This document shows positions 35,016 to 43,867 of a stretch of 64,000 nucleotides of DNA, one piece after another. Where the stretch lies: positions 1,302,001-1,366,000 of the forward strand of contig CP129491.1 of assembly GCA_030584105.1 (NCBI GenBank), written 5' to 3'. Positions within the stretch are counted from its first letter, which is position 1. Every line of letters starts with the position of its first letter. Source of the DNA: UTCHB3 sp002050155 (GTDB lineage Bacteria; Bacteroidota; Ignavibacteria; Ignavibacteriales; Ignavibacteriaceae). The notes beneath the pieces were generated by a model. It worked only from the letters and a program-made list of their open reading frames with translations, made no database searches and was not told where the DNA came from. The position numbers and the translations under genes were made by a program.

Positions 35016-35047
35016 TTTTCTAAATTATTAATGAACGATGTTGCAAT

Positions 35048-36562
35048 TTACGAAACATTTCTTATTTCTCCTCTGTAATTAAACAGTTTAAAGACGAAGA
35101 AGGAACCACCTGTAAACAAACCTACTATCATCGGTTCAATATTTACAAGAAAAGAATTGTCGGGAAGATAACTCCTGATTATTATCCAGGCTCCCCCGGT
35201 TATCGGGACAGAAACTGACTGCAGAATCGCCGGTCTTTCACTTAACCGTAACTTTGGGAAATAGGCGCCTAATATCAAAAATATTAACGCCGGAACCACC
35301 AAAGAGCCGATATAAAACCAAATATCTATTATCGAACGAAAAGCCAGACACAAAAATATCGCAATTCCGGTGGAAAGCAACATACCCAAACCTGACCACG
35401 CTTTAAGGTTAAATCTCTTTTCTCTAACAGGTTCTGCTACTCTGCCGTTTGAAAAAGAAACTTTATCAGAGCTACTCTTTCCAAAAAGTGGGATAATCTC
35501 TTTCACTATATCGTTCGAAAAAGTAACTCCGCTTAGAAAAATGAAACTGTTAAGCGTTGTGTAAACCGTGGCAAACATTGAAGCCAAGAACAACCCCCTC
35601 ACTCCTGCCGGAAGATGATCGCGTGCAAGAATCGGGAATGCTGAAACGGGATCGCTTAATCCAGGCTCTAACGCCCGCGCAAAAAGCCCCGAAGTGTTCG
35701 TGAAAAAATCGAAAACGAACCATAGTATAATTGAAATTAGAATTCCTTTCTTTGCAACGCCGGCACTTCGAGCTGAATATACCCGTTGATGAAAACCCGG
35801 ATCGGCAATCGTCCATGAAGCAACAAGATACCAAACCAAAAGATAGAAAAAACCGCTGCCTCCCGTTAAAGAAAGATGATCAGCAGGCAGAGATTTCTCC
35901 AAAAAACCGACACTTCCATACTCCCCCACCAAAAAGATAACTGCGGCTACAAATCCGGCAAACATGAAAAAAAAGAGAAATACATCAACTTTAATGTTCG
36001 AGCGAAATCCCCCGAAGCTCAGGTAGGCAATCAGCGGAATGGGAATTATAAACAGCATTAACACGGGTGAAACACCAAAAATGGTCCCGACAATTTCTGC
36101 GGCAGTTAACAGGTAAGGTGCGGGTGAGGTTAAAATGAACACTAAAATTGCAGCAAGAATGGCAGTTTTTCTGCCGTACTCCAACTTCATTTTTGCAGGA
36201 ATTGTTGCTAATCTTGTTTTTCTGATTTTTTCAGCAAAAAATAGAGCAAAAATCAACGCAAACAGGTAATACGGAAAGCCTTGTGTAAACCAGGATGAGA
36301 TACCGTATCGGTAAGAGTACTCGCCAATCCCGAGTATGCCGCCGTACCAGGTGCTTACATTAACTGCCACAAAGGCGAACAAACCAACTTCACGGTTGCT
36401 TACGATGTAGTCATCTGCAGGGTGGGTACCTTCATAACCTTTAGTTGTGCTTTCACCCTTAATGAATTTGCCGTTCGTTCCGGGTCTGCGGGCAGTGTAA
36501 AAGCCAATCCCCACGGTGCCGGCAAGAACAAAACTTACTATTGCCCAGTCAATCAGAGTCAA
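35048..36562 (-). CDS. Sodium/solute symporter (SSS family), likely thiamine or precursor uptake
   Basis: This 504-residue protein has about 13 membrane helices and SSS-family features such as the early NVSTWYGGILGIGEYSY segment, FQ-like PGFHQRVYSA and ASMFATVYTTLNSFIFLSG. The start is TTG 36562, five bases after the thiN stop; no ATG is near. Members of the SSS family have been proposed as thiamine transporters when they sit behind a TPP riboswitch, and here it lies between thiamine pyrophosphokinase and a propeller protein in such an operon, so uptake of thiamine or a precursor is the best reading. Confidence 0.8.
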   Translation of the reverse strand: MTLIDWAIVSFVLAGTVGIGFYTARRPGTNGKFIKGESTTKGYEGTHPADDYIVSNREVGLFAFVAVNVSTWYGGILGIGEYSYRYGISSWFTQGFPYYLFALIFALFFAEKIRKTRLATIPAKMKLEYGRKTAILAAILVFILTSPAPYLLTAAEIVGTIFGVSPVLMLFIIPIPLIAYLSFGGFRSNIKVDVFLFFFMFAGFVAAVIFLVGEYGSVGFLEKSLPADHLSLTGGSGFFYLLVWYLVASWTIADPGFHQRVYSARSAGVAKKGILISIILWFVFDFFTNTSGLFARALEPGLSDPVSAFPILARDHLPAGVRGLFLASMFATVYTTLNSFIFLSGVTFSNDIVKEIIPLFGKSSSDKVSFSNGRVAEPVREKRFNLKAWSGLGMLLSTGIAIFLCLAFRSIIDIWFYIGSLVVPALIFLILGAYFPKLRLSERPAILQSVSVPITGGAWIIIRSYLPDNSFLVNIEPMIVGLFTGGSFFVFKLFNYRGEIRNVS

Positions 36563-36567
36563 AACTT

Positions 36568-37320
36568 TTAATTTCCATTGTTATCGAAAGCTTTTTTCTG
36601 ATCGTTGAGCATTGACTTTTTGCTCGCCGGTGAAGATTCTTTCGAAAGACGAAATGCGGTCATTTTTTCCAGTTCACGGATCAAAATCCCCTTACCTCCC
36701 TCCACCACAACAGAAAAAATGCCCGTGAGTGCTTTGTTACTGGTGCCGTCTCTTTTCCCAAAAGGGAGTGTTTCTCTATTCAGCGGGAAAGCCAAACCCT
36801 CGGTTGTAAACAAGGTGTTATCATCAATTCCGAACAACGAAACGGTTTCCCCCGGCGTCCCCTCTATTTTAGTTTCACCGGTGATAACCTGCAAAATTGA
36901 GCTTTCGCTCATCAGTTTAATTCTGATTTCAGGGAAATATTTTAATACCATACCGATATTGTTGAAGGAATGATCGAGCCGGTCGCCGGTTGCGCCGGCA
37001 AGTACACACTCTTTTATTCCCATCGAAATTGCTACTTTAATACATTTCTCAACATCGGTGTCGTATTGCCCTGATATCTTTTGAATTTTCGATTTTTTTG
37101 AGAAAAGCTGTAATGTTTCGGGTGAAACCGAATCAAAATCACCGGCGATAATATCAGGCGTAAGACCCAACACTTTGCATGTGTCCGCACCGCCATCTGC
37201 CGCTATCAGCAAAGGATAACCATTGTTTAAAAAGTAATTTACCTCTTCAATTATCGGCGCTCTGCCGTTTGCAAGTATAAAACAACCGGTCAATTTATTT
37301 CTCAATCTTTTATATTTCAA
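36568..37320 (-). CDS. thiN: Thiamine pyrophosphokinase
   Basis: The 250-residue protein transfers pyrophosphate from ATP to thiamine to give TPP. Signature motifs are LLIAADGGADTC, PDIIAGDFDSVSP, QYDTDVEKC and GATGDRLDHSFNN, then the C-terminal sheet domain. It has a charged C-terminal tail of about 33 residues beyond the usual end. It overlaps the TonB receptor gene by 11 nt. The first start is TTG 37320; in-frame TTGs at 37305 and 37293 are alternatives, the last giving a start close to FILANG. Salvage of imported thiamine is the likely role. Confidence 0.9.
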   Translation of the reverse strand: MKYKRLRNKLTGCFILANGRAPIIEEVNYFLNNGYPLLIAADGGADTCKVLGLTPDIIAGDFDSVSPETLQLFSKKSKIQKISGQYDTDVEKCIKVAISMGIKECVLAGATGDRLDHSFNNIGMVLKYFPEIRIKLMSESSILQVITGETKIEGTPGETVSLFGIDDNTLFTTEGLAFPLNRETLPFGKRDGTSNKALTGIFSVVVEGGKGILIRELEKMTAFRLSKESSPASKKSMLNDQKKAFDNNGN

Positions 37321-39781
37321 CCTTTAAAGTGGTCATAAAATTCCTTTCTGCAGCCGGGAAGAAATTATCCCAATAGAAACCGTTCATAAAATATTTTTTG
37401 TTGAACAGGTTGTTTACTTCGAAAGTCAGTCTTAGCGCCACCCCGCCGTATGAATACTTTATTCCCGCAGAAAGGTTAACAACGGTAAAGGGGTCAACGG
37501 TAAGCTCTGTGGAAGTGTTTCCATCCGGATTTGCAGAGTTATCAGTAAACTGCACTCCTGTATGGTTCAGATGAATCCCGGCAAAAAATGATTCACTCAG
37601 GTAATTTAACCCGAAATTCAAAATCAATTCCGGCGCATTCGCTATATAATTCCCGTTTCTTGATTTCGGAGCACCAAAATCGTCGTATTCCGTAAAATCC
37701 AAATATCTGTTCCGGCTAATATTTCCGTTCACATCAAACTGAAGGCGCCACGGCAGTTTCACAAAACCCTCAAATTCCACACCAATATGCTGTGTTCTGC
37801 CTGCATTTCCCACTCTCGGCTGCCCAAAAACATCCAAACCGCCCGAAGGAACAATCTCATTTTCAAAATTCATAAAGTAGAAATTAATACTGCCGTGGAA
37901 TTTGGCGGAAGTGTAGCGCGCACCACCTTCAATGTTAAGAAGTGTTTCAGGTTTAACCAACGGATTGTCAAAATCGTACTGCCCAACGGGCTTCACTTCA
38001 AACTGTGGCACTGCACCCCAACTTGCTGATTCGGCTTCATAAAGGTTCTTTAATGGTGGTTCTCTCTTCGTCAAAGCCACTGAACCGTAAACTGAAATGT
38101 TGTTCGCTACCTGATAGTTTACACCAATCTGAGGGTTAACGAAAAAATATGGCGTCGTGAAATCTGTCCCCACGAATTTCTCGTCAAAAATCTTATATCG
38201 TTGGTAAATCATCTGCAGTTTTGCCGTCAGGCTTACCTTTTCATCAACCTGATGTTGAACACCAACAAAACCTGAATAAATATCTTTTCCGCCCTTATAT
38301 TCATAAAAGTGTCTGTCGGCTTTTTCACCAACCACATAATCCGGTAAGCCCGTCCCCGACTCAATCCGCCCCCAGTGAATTGATCTGTGAAACCTGACTT
38401 CACCCCCGACCAACACCTTGCCTTCAGGGTATCTGTACTCAAGCTGCGGCAACCAACCATACTGATCGTTATCCACAAATGCCCGCATTATGAGGTTTGC
38501 AGGAATCGCAATGGAAGTATCCAAGCGGAAATAGTCGTGCGTTCCGTAAGAAGCATCAAAATCAAAGAAGCCGTCACCCGACATGAAATATACTATGTTG
38601 TTCAGCCAAAGATTCTCGCTTATTTTAAGATTATGGTTCAGCGAAATCTGTGGCTGATTCAAAGCCTCCCGGTCTTTCGAAGCGGCGCCGGGGTTGAATT
38701 TCCGTCTGTTTTCATCTTCATTTAATACTTTACTGATTCCGTAAAAAGCAAGCCCGTCTTTCTGAGGACCGCCAAATGCGGTAAGTGAAAACGACTGAAT
38801 ATCATCGTAGTAAGAAGCACTTACAAAAAAACGCCATATCTGCGCCCATGAATTATCGCGATACCCGTCGCTCTCCAATTTTGTGCCGCGGAATCTGAAC
38901 ATAAACCGGTTCCCGATTAACCCGGAGTTCCCACTTAGCGAATATTTCATTGTGTTATAGCTTCCGGTGCCTACTTCAAAAGAGCCGCCCGGCTCAACAA
39001 ATGGTTTGTTCGTTACTAAGTTTATTGATGCACCAATTGCAGGTGGCCCGTAAAATGCCATCGATGCGCCCCTTTGCACCTGCACATCCTCTAATGAATT
39101 GGCGAGGTCGTAAAAATTCAACCAGTAAACGGAATGGTCTTCCGGGTCATTCTGCGGAACACCGTTTATTAAAACGGAAATCCTCCGTTGGTCGAACCCC
39201 CGGATTCGGATATATCCGTAACCGATTCCCGTGCCCGATTCGGAATAAAAAGATACTGAGGGAAGCGTGCTTAAAATAGCAGGGATGTCGTTTGTTACAG
39301 TAAGCCGTTCAATTTCAGCCTTTGAAAGGTTTGAGTAAGAAATGCTGCTCCCCAAACCGTTGGTTCTGGTATCGGTTACCACCACTTCGGGAATTTCAAT
39401 AGCGTCCCGTTTCATGTAAACATTAACTTTGGTTTTTTCGCCCGCAACCGTAACGGTAATTCTTTCGGTTTTGTACCCGACAAACGAGCAAACAAGCCGC
39501 CACCTGCCCGGGGGCATATTACTTAAAGTGAATTTCCCCTCTTCATCAGTTACTCCTGCAAAAGGAAGGTCTTCAAATTTTACCACTACCCCTCTTAACT
39601 TATCGCCTGTTTCGGCTTCCCTAACGGTAACCTCCAACTCTGAAGATACCTCTGTAAAAACATTGGTCGTGAAAACTTCAGTCGTGAAAACTTCAGTTGT
39701 GAAAACTTCGGTTGCAAAAACTTCGGTTGCAAAACCCGCAAATAATATCACGAATATTGCAAAAAATAATGAACGGTTCAT
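37310..39781 (-). CDS. TonB-dependent outer-membrane receptor, TPP-riboswitch controlled
   Basis: This 823-residue protein has a signal peptide, a carboxypeptidase-regulatory-like domain (about 48-125: LEVTVREAETGDKLRGVVVK, GRWRLVCSFVGYK), a plug (VVVTDTRTNG, IRIRGFDQRRISVLINGVPQ) and a large barrel ending in NNLFNKKYFMNG and FMTTLKVEI. Between signal peptide and mature domain is a tandem TEVF(T/A) repeat. It is first in the riboswitch operon, so thiamine (or a phosphate ester) import across the outer membrane, powered by TonB/ExbBD, is the best reading; the ligand itself is not shown by sequence. Confidence 0.88.
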   Translation of the reverse strand: MNRSLFFAIFVILFAGFATEVFATEVFTTEVFTTEVFTTNVFTEVSSELEVTVREAETGDKLRGVVVKFEDLPFAGVTDEEGKFTLSNMPPGRWRLVCSFVGYKTERITVTVAGEKTKVNVYMKRDAIEIPEVVVTDTRTNGLGSSISYSNLSKAEIERLTVTNDIPAILSTLPSVSFYSESGTGIGYGYIRIRGFDQRRISVLINGVPQNDPEDHSVYWLNFYDLANSLEDVQVQRGASMAFYGPPAIGASINLVTNKPFVEPGGSFEVGTGSYNTMKYSLSGNSGLIGNRFMFRFRGTKLESDGYRDNSWAQIWRFFVSASYYDDIQSFSLTAFGGPQKDGLAFYGISKVLNEDENRRKFNPGAASKDREALNQPQISLNHNLKISENLWLNNIVYFMSGDGFFDFDASYGTHDYFRLDTSIAIPANLIMRAFVDNDQYGWLPQLEYRYPEGKVLVGGEVRFHRSIHWGRIESGTGLPDYVVGEKADRHFYEYKGGKDIYSGFVGVQHQVDEKVSLTAKLQMIYQRYKIFDEKFVGTDFTTPYFFVNPQIGVNYQVANNISVYGSVALTKREPPLKNLYEAESASWGAVPQFEVKPVGQYDFDNPLVKPETLLNIEGGARYTSAKFHGSINFYFMNFENEIVPSGGLDVFGQPRVGNAGRTQHIGVEFEGFVKLPWRLQFDVNGNISRNRYLDFTEYDDFGAPKSRNGNYIANAPELILNFGLNYLSESFFAGIHLNHTGVQFTDNSANPDGNTSTELTVDPFTVVNLSAGIKYSYGGVALRLTFEVNNLFNKKYFMNGFYWDNFFPAAERNFMTTLKVEI
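39651..39740 (-). repeat. 15-bp tandem repeat in the TonB receptor N-terminus
   Basis: Six units of the form GT(c/t)GTGAAAACTTC(a/g), with degenerate ends, run in frame from 39651 to 39740 and encode the repeated FATEV/FTTEV pentamers directly after the signal peptide. The first copies include the likely cleavage region. Confidence 0.85.
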
Positions 39782-39796
39782 TTCTAACCTCGTTTT

Positions 39797-39842
39797 TAAA
39801 AATAAAAAGCCGTTTTTCAGAGGGGTAACTGAAAAACGGCTT
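39797..39842 (-). terminator. Intrinsic terminator as TPP-riboswitch expression platform
   Basis: On the minus strand a 14-bp stem (39842-39829 with 39820-39807) and loop UUACCCCU are followed by a U-rich run. It begins a few bases past the aptamer and ends before the receptor start, the arrangement of a transcription-termination riboswitch: TPP binding would favour this terminator. Confidence 0.85.
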
Positions 39843-39845
39843 AAA

Positions 39846-39920
39846 TCTCTTCCCTACGCCGGCATTACCCGGATCAGGTTCAAGGGTTTGTTCTCAGCCC
39901 TTTCGGGCACCCCTAAGAAT
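39846..39920 (-). promoter_or_regulatory. TPP (THI-box) riboswitch aptamer
   Basis: Read on the minus strand the region contains the conserved THI-box blocks: AGGGGTGCCC, GGGCTGAGA, ACCTGATCCGGGTAATGCC and GGCGTAGGGAAG, in order and correct spacing. P1 can form from UUCUU with AAGAG, P3 from GCCC/GGGC. Just 5' is a small UCAAC-GAGA-GUUGA hairpin (39933-39920). It precedes the TonB receptor, thiN, SSS and propeller genes. Confidence 0.97.
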
Positions 39921-39965
39921 CAACTCTCGTTGACAATCAATATTTCAATGTTGCAAAAAAAAGAA

Positions 39966-42131
39966 CTATCTCTTTTTTGATCTTGTGTTCGTTTTCTTTT
40001 TTGGAGCACTTTTTCCAGCAGCTTTATTTTTTGCAGGCGCTGTGTTCTTCTTTACAGTGTTCTTTTTCGGAGCATAAGTTTTTTTAGTAACTTTTTGCTT
40101 CTGTCCATAAGTCTTATTTGCGCCGTAACCTTTTTTGGTTGTTTTCGGAGCAACATATCCGGTGCTTTTCTTCACAGTAGTGCTCTTCGCCGGCGCTTTG
40201 TAATTATTAGTTACGGACGGGGTTGTTACATCAGTAACGGTTTTGTTGGAATAGATTTTAAGGCTCTGGCCCTCCAGCAAATTGTCGCTTTGCAGTTCGT
40301 TCCAGGTCTTAATATCCGATACGGTTACCCCGTACTTAGAAGCAATGGCACTTATGGTTTCGTTTGCCTTAACTTTATATATGTTCAGTGTCGCTGTATT
40401 TCTTCCGGTGTTATCACCATAAGAAACTGAATTGTTGCCGGCTGAGTAAATAGTAAGTTTTGTATTGGCATAAACCAACCCGTTTCTGATCTTCCTGGCA
40501 TTCCAAGATTTAAGATCATCTACCGATACATTATATTTCTGTGCTATTTCAGCGAGTGTTTCGCCATATTTTACAGTGTGTGTGTATGTTTTTGTCTCGG
40601 TAGTCTGGGTTGTTTGCTGATTTGCCGGCTCAGACGGAACTACACCATCGAGTGCAGCGTAAGTGTCATAATTTGCAACCGGAACATTAATCAGTAACTG
40701 CTGCCCATCTTTTGCGTTTTCAAACGCAGAAATGTTGTTCCATTTCCTTAAATCAGAAACTGTAACACCGAATTTCTGCGCCACCTGAACCAAATTCTCA
40801 TCACTTCTGATCGAATATTTCAGTGTTGTCATCCCGGGTTCATTCGCAATTGCCAACTGAGCAGAACCGTTGCTGCCCTGTAAACCGGCTATTACCTGAG
40901 CAGATGAACCCGGCGGAACACGAAGATTATACTCACCGCTTCCCGGCGTGTTGTTTTGAAGAAGCTCAGGGTTAAGATCTTTGATTTCGGTTAACGAAAC
41001 ACCCGCAAAGTTTGCTACATTAATAAGCGGGGTTGACCGCCCTACCGTAATCGTTTCAAAATTGAAAGGTGACTCATAAACAATATCGGTTAAACCAAAT
41101 TTTGCAGGGTTCATCGCAACCAGTGTCGCCGCTATATAAGCCGGCACATAGTTTCTGGTTTCCTGCGGAAGTAGCTGTTGTACCGACCAGTAACTGTTCT
41201 CAGTGCCTCTCTTTAACGCTTTGGTGATTCTGCCTGAACCGGCATTGTAGGCTGCAAGTGCAAGATACCAGTCACCGAGCGATTCTTTAAGGTCGCGCAA
41301 GTGTTTAGCAGCGGCTCTTGTAGCTTTTACGGGGTCTTTTCTCTCGTCGATTGTGTAATCAACTCTAAGTTTATATAACTGCCCCGTTCCTTTCATAAAC
41401 TGCCATAACCCCATTGCGCCGGCAATCGAACGGGCGTTAGGGTTAAGACCGCTTTCAATCAAGGTTAAATATGCGAGTTCTGACGGAACGCCCTCTTCTT
41501 TAAGAATGGGAAGGATAATCGGGAAATACTTGCCCGTTCTTGCAATCCATTGCTTGAAGAAGTTCTTTCCTTTTCCGGTATAAAAGGCTATCCATTTTTC
41601 AACCTGCTCGTTAACTTCCAGAGAAATTTCGTGTGAACCGGTCTCGGCTACAACAATCGACTCGGCGTATTTCTCAAGTTCTTCAGGAGTGATTAAAAGC
41701 TTCGTGTCAACGAAGTTTTTATCGCTGTTTTTCAGAATATCCTTAAATGCGTCAACGGAAACATCCTGAATATCTTCATCAATGTTACCGACAAGCGCAC
41801 TCGTTTCATCCATGATCAGCAGTTTAAGCTCTGCAAATCTTGGGTTGGCATCAATTCCCGGGTAGTTGTCAAGATTGTTGATAATCTCAACAGCAGAACT
41901 GAGATAATTGATAGCTTCCTGTGTGGAATTCTTCCTCGACTTGTCAACAGCCTGTTGGTAAAAGGCGTATGCTCTGTCGATTTCCTGTGGTACGATGTCT
42001 TGGGTTGCTATGTTCTTTTGCGTTTCAGGTGTAATTACCTGCGTATCTGCGGTTTCGGTCCCCGGAGCCCAGAAACACCCTGAAAATCCGAAAACTGAAA
42101 CTGCAAATAACAGGAGTACTGTTTTACGCAT
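39966..42131 (-). CDS. Membrane-bound lytic murein transglycosylase with LysM repeats (MltD-like)
   Basis: This 721-residue lipoprotein (lipobox GFSGC) cleaves peptidoglycan. After a helical N-terminal region, an SLT domain (about 215-340) shows the catalytic glutamate in LIESGLNPNA, then AGAMGLWQFM, DERKDPVKAT and LALAAYNAGSGR. Three or four LysM domains follow (recurring GVTVSDLRKWNN, NVSVDDLKSWNA, GVTVSDIKTWNE). The last ~70 residues are a very basic Lys/Thr/Pro tail. A strong AGGAGG precedes the ATG. The stop is about 45 bp from the riboswitch. Confidence 0.93.
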   Translation of the reverse strand: MRKTVLLLFAVSVFGFSGCFWAPGTETADTQVITPETQKNIATQDIVPQEIDRAYAFYQQAVDKSRKNSTQEAINYLSSAVEIINNLDNYPGIDANPRFAELKLLIMDETSALVGNIDEDIQDVSVDAFKDILKNSDKNFVDTKLLITPEELEKYAESIVVAETGSHEISLEVNEQVEKWIAFYTGKGKNFFKQWIARTGKYFPIILPILKEEGVPSELAYLTLIESGLNPNARSIAGAMGLWQFMKGTGQLYKLRVDYTIDERKDPVKATRAAAKHLRDLKESLGDWYLALAAYNAGSGRITKALKRGTENSYWSVQQLLPQETRNYVPAYIAATLVAMNPAKFGLTDIVYESPFNFETITVGRSTPLINVANFAGVSLTEIKDLNPELLQNNTPGSGEYNLRVPPGSSAQVIAGLQGSNGSAQLAIANEPGMTTLKYSIRSDENLVQVAQKFGVTVSDLRKWNNISAFENAKDGQQLLINVPVANYDTYAALDGVVPSEPANQQTTQTTETKTYTHTVKYGETLAEIAQKYNVSVDDLKSWNARKIRNGLVYANTKLTIYSAGNNSVSYGDNTGRNTATLNIYKVKANETISAIASKYGVTVSDIKTWNELQSDNLLEGQSLKIYSNKTVTDVTTPSVTNNYKAPAKSTTVKKSTGYVAPKTTKKGYGANKTYGQKQKVTKKTYAPKKNTVKKNTAPAKNKAAGKSAPKKKTNTRSKKR

Positions 42132-42205
42132 TAAACCTCCTATTGGTTGTTTTTGTGTGAATAAAAAAAACTTTAATTCTAATTGTTAATTCCTTTTTAA
42201 AATTC

Positions 42206-43750
42206 CTACAACGGAATATTCGAGTGTTTTTTACCCGGATTTTTATCCTTTTTGGTCTTCAGCAGCTGAAACGAATTAATAAGCCTTACTCTGGTATCCT
42301 CAGGTTCTATTACATCATCAATAAAACCTCTTTCAGCAGCAGTATAAGGATTGGCGAATTTCTCTATATATTCCGCCAGTTTTTCGTTCAGCGCCACTTC
42401 CGGGTCTTTTGCCGCAGAAATTTCCTTCTTAAAAATTATCTCAACGGCACCTTTGGGCCCCATAACTGCAATTTCCGCAGAGGGCCACGCAAAATTGAAA
42501 TCTCCTCTTATGTGCTTCGAGTTCATAACATCGTAAGCACCACCGTACGCTTTGCGTGTGATTACGGTTATTTTTGGAACTGTAGCCTCGCTAAAAGCAA
42601 AAAGAAGTTTAGCCCCGTGCCGGATTATACCGTTCCATTCCTGGTCAGTTCCCGGTAAAAACCCGGGGACATCCTCGAGCACCAACAACGGAATGTTGAA
42701 TGCGTCGCAGAACCGTACAAACCTGGCACCCTTAACCGATGCATTTATATCCAGTACACCCGCAAGAACAGAGGGCTGGTTGGCTACAATTCCGATGCTT
42801 AAACCGCCCATTCGGGCAAAACCGCAGATTATATTCTCTGCATGGTTAGGCTGTACTTCTAAAAATTCCTCTTCATCAACAAGCAACCTGATCACTTCCT
42901 TCATGTCGTAAGGCTTTCCGGAATTGTCGGGTATAATATTTTTTAGACGCTCGTCTTTTTTTATGGTTCCATTTTTGAACGGGCGAGCCGGCGCTCTGTC
43001 CCGATAATTCAAAGGAAGATAACCCATTAGATTCCTGACATTCATCAGGGTTTCAATCTCGTTTTCAAAAGCAAAGTGAGCAACTCCGCTTTTAACCGAA
43101 TGCGTCTCCGCCCCTCCAAGGTCTTCAAAAGTTACATCTTCGTGTGTTACGGTTTTAACCACATTAGGCCCCGTTACAAACATGTAACTCGTATTTTTCA
43201 CCATGAAAATAAAATCAGTTATCGCCGGCGAATAAACCGCTCCACCTGCACATGGTCCCATGATAACACTAATCTGCGGTATCACGCCGCTTGCCAGTGT
43301 GTTCAGCAGAAAAATATCCGCATAACCGCCAAGGCTTACAACGCCTTCCTGTATCCTGGCGCCACCCGAATCGTTCAGACCGATTACGGGTATCCCTGTT
43401 TTCATTGCCATGTTCATAATTTTGCAGATTTTCTCTGCATGGGTTTCAGAGAGCGAGCCTCCGAAAACTGTAAAATCCTGGCTGAATACTGCAACCGGGC
43501 GCCCCTCAATCGTGCCGAAACCGGTTACTACCCCATCACCGTAGAAAGTTTGTTTATCTAACCCAAAATCTTTCGATCTGTGTTTAACAAAAACATCGAT
43601 CTCTTCAAAACTTCCTTCATCTAAAAGAAGTTCTACCCTTTCACGAGCGGAAAGTTTCCCCTGTTTGTGTTGTTTGGCGATTCTCTCATCCCCACCACCC
43701 TTTTTTGCAATTTCTTTTTTCTTTCTAAGTTCCGCAATTTTATCGTGCAT
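42206..43750 (-). CDS. Acyl-CoA carboxylase carboxyltransferase (propionyl-CoA carboxylase beta-like)
   Basis: The 514-residue protein matches PccB/MmdA carboxyltransferases that move a carboxyl group from biotin to propionyl-CoA (or decarboxylate methylmalonyl-CoA). Visible motifs are GKLSARERVELLLDEGSF, LNDSGGARIQEGVVSLGGY, GPCAGGAVYSPAITDF and a C-terminal KKHSNIPL typical of PccB. No biotin carboxylase or biotin carrier gene is adjacent. GAGGAAAA lies just before the ATG. Confidence 0.93.
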   Translation of the reverse strand: MHDKIAELRKKKEIAKKGGGDERIAKQHKQGKLSARERVELLLDEGSFEEIDVFVKHRSKDFGLDKQTFYGDGVVTGFGTIEGRPVAVFSQDFTVFGGSLSETHAEKICKIMNMAMKTGIPVIGLNDSGGARIQEGVVSLGGYADIFLLNTLASGVIPQISVIMGPCAGGAVYSPAITDFIFMVKNTSYMFVTGPNVVKTVTHEDVTFEDLGGAETHSVKSGVAHFAFENEIETLMNVRNLMGYLPLNYRDRAPARPFKNGTIKKDERLKNIIPDNSGKPYDMKEVIRLLVDEEEFLEVQPNHAENIICGFARMGGLSIGIVANQPSVLAGVLDINASVKGARFVRFCDAFNIPLLVLEDVPGFLPGTDQEWNGIIRHGAKLLFAFSEATVPKITVITRKAYGGAYDVMNSKHIRGDFNFAWPSAEIAVMGPKGAVEIIFKKEISAAKDPEVALNEKLAEYIEKFANPYTAAERGFIDDVIEPEDTRVRLINSFQLLKTKKDKNPGKKHSNIPL

Positions 43751-43867
43751 TTTTCCTCAGACACTGCTTATATTTCAGATGGTTTACAGGATTTTTCAGA
43801 AAAAACATAATTCCGTTAAACTAATTTAATATATTTCCATTTCAAATGAAAATAATTTAAAATTTAT
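43751..43867. other. Divergent promoter region
   Basis: This AT-rich gap of 117 bp separates the carboxyltransferase (minus) from the NHL-like protein (plus) and must hold both promoters. A plus-strand TATATTTC is one base off the TAnnTTTG consensus. Confidence 0.4.

Noticed and set aside
42224..42658. 144-codon antisense open frame inside the carboxyltransferase gene
   Set aside because: The minus-strand carboxyltransferase is well supported over the same bases; this frame shows no motif and is a shadow.
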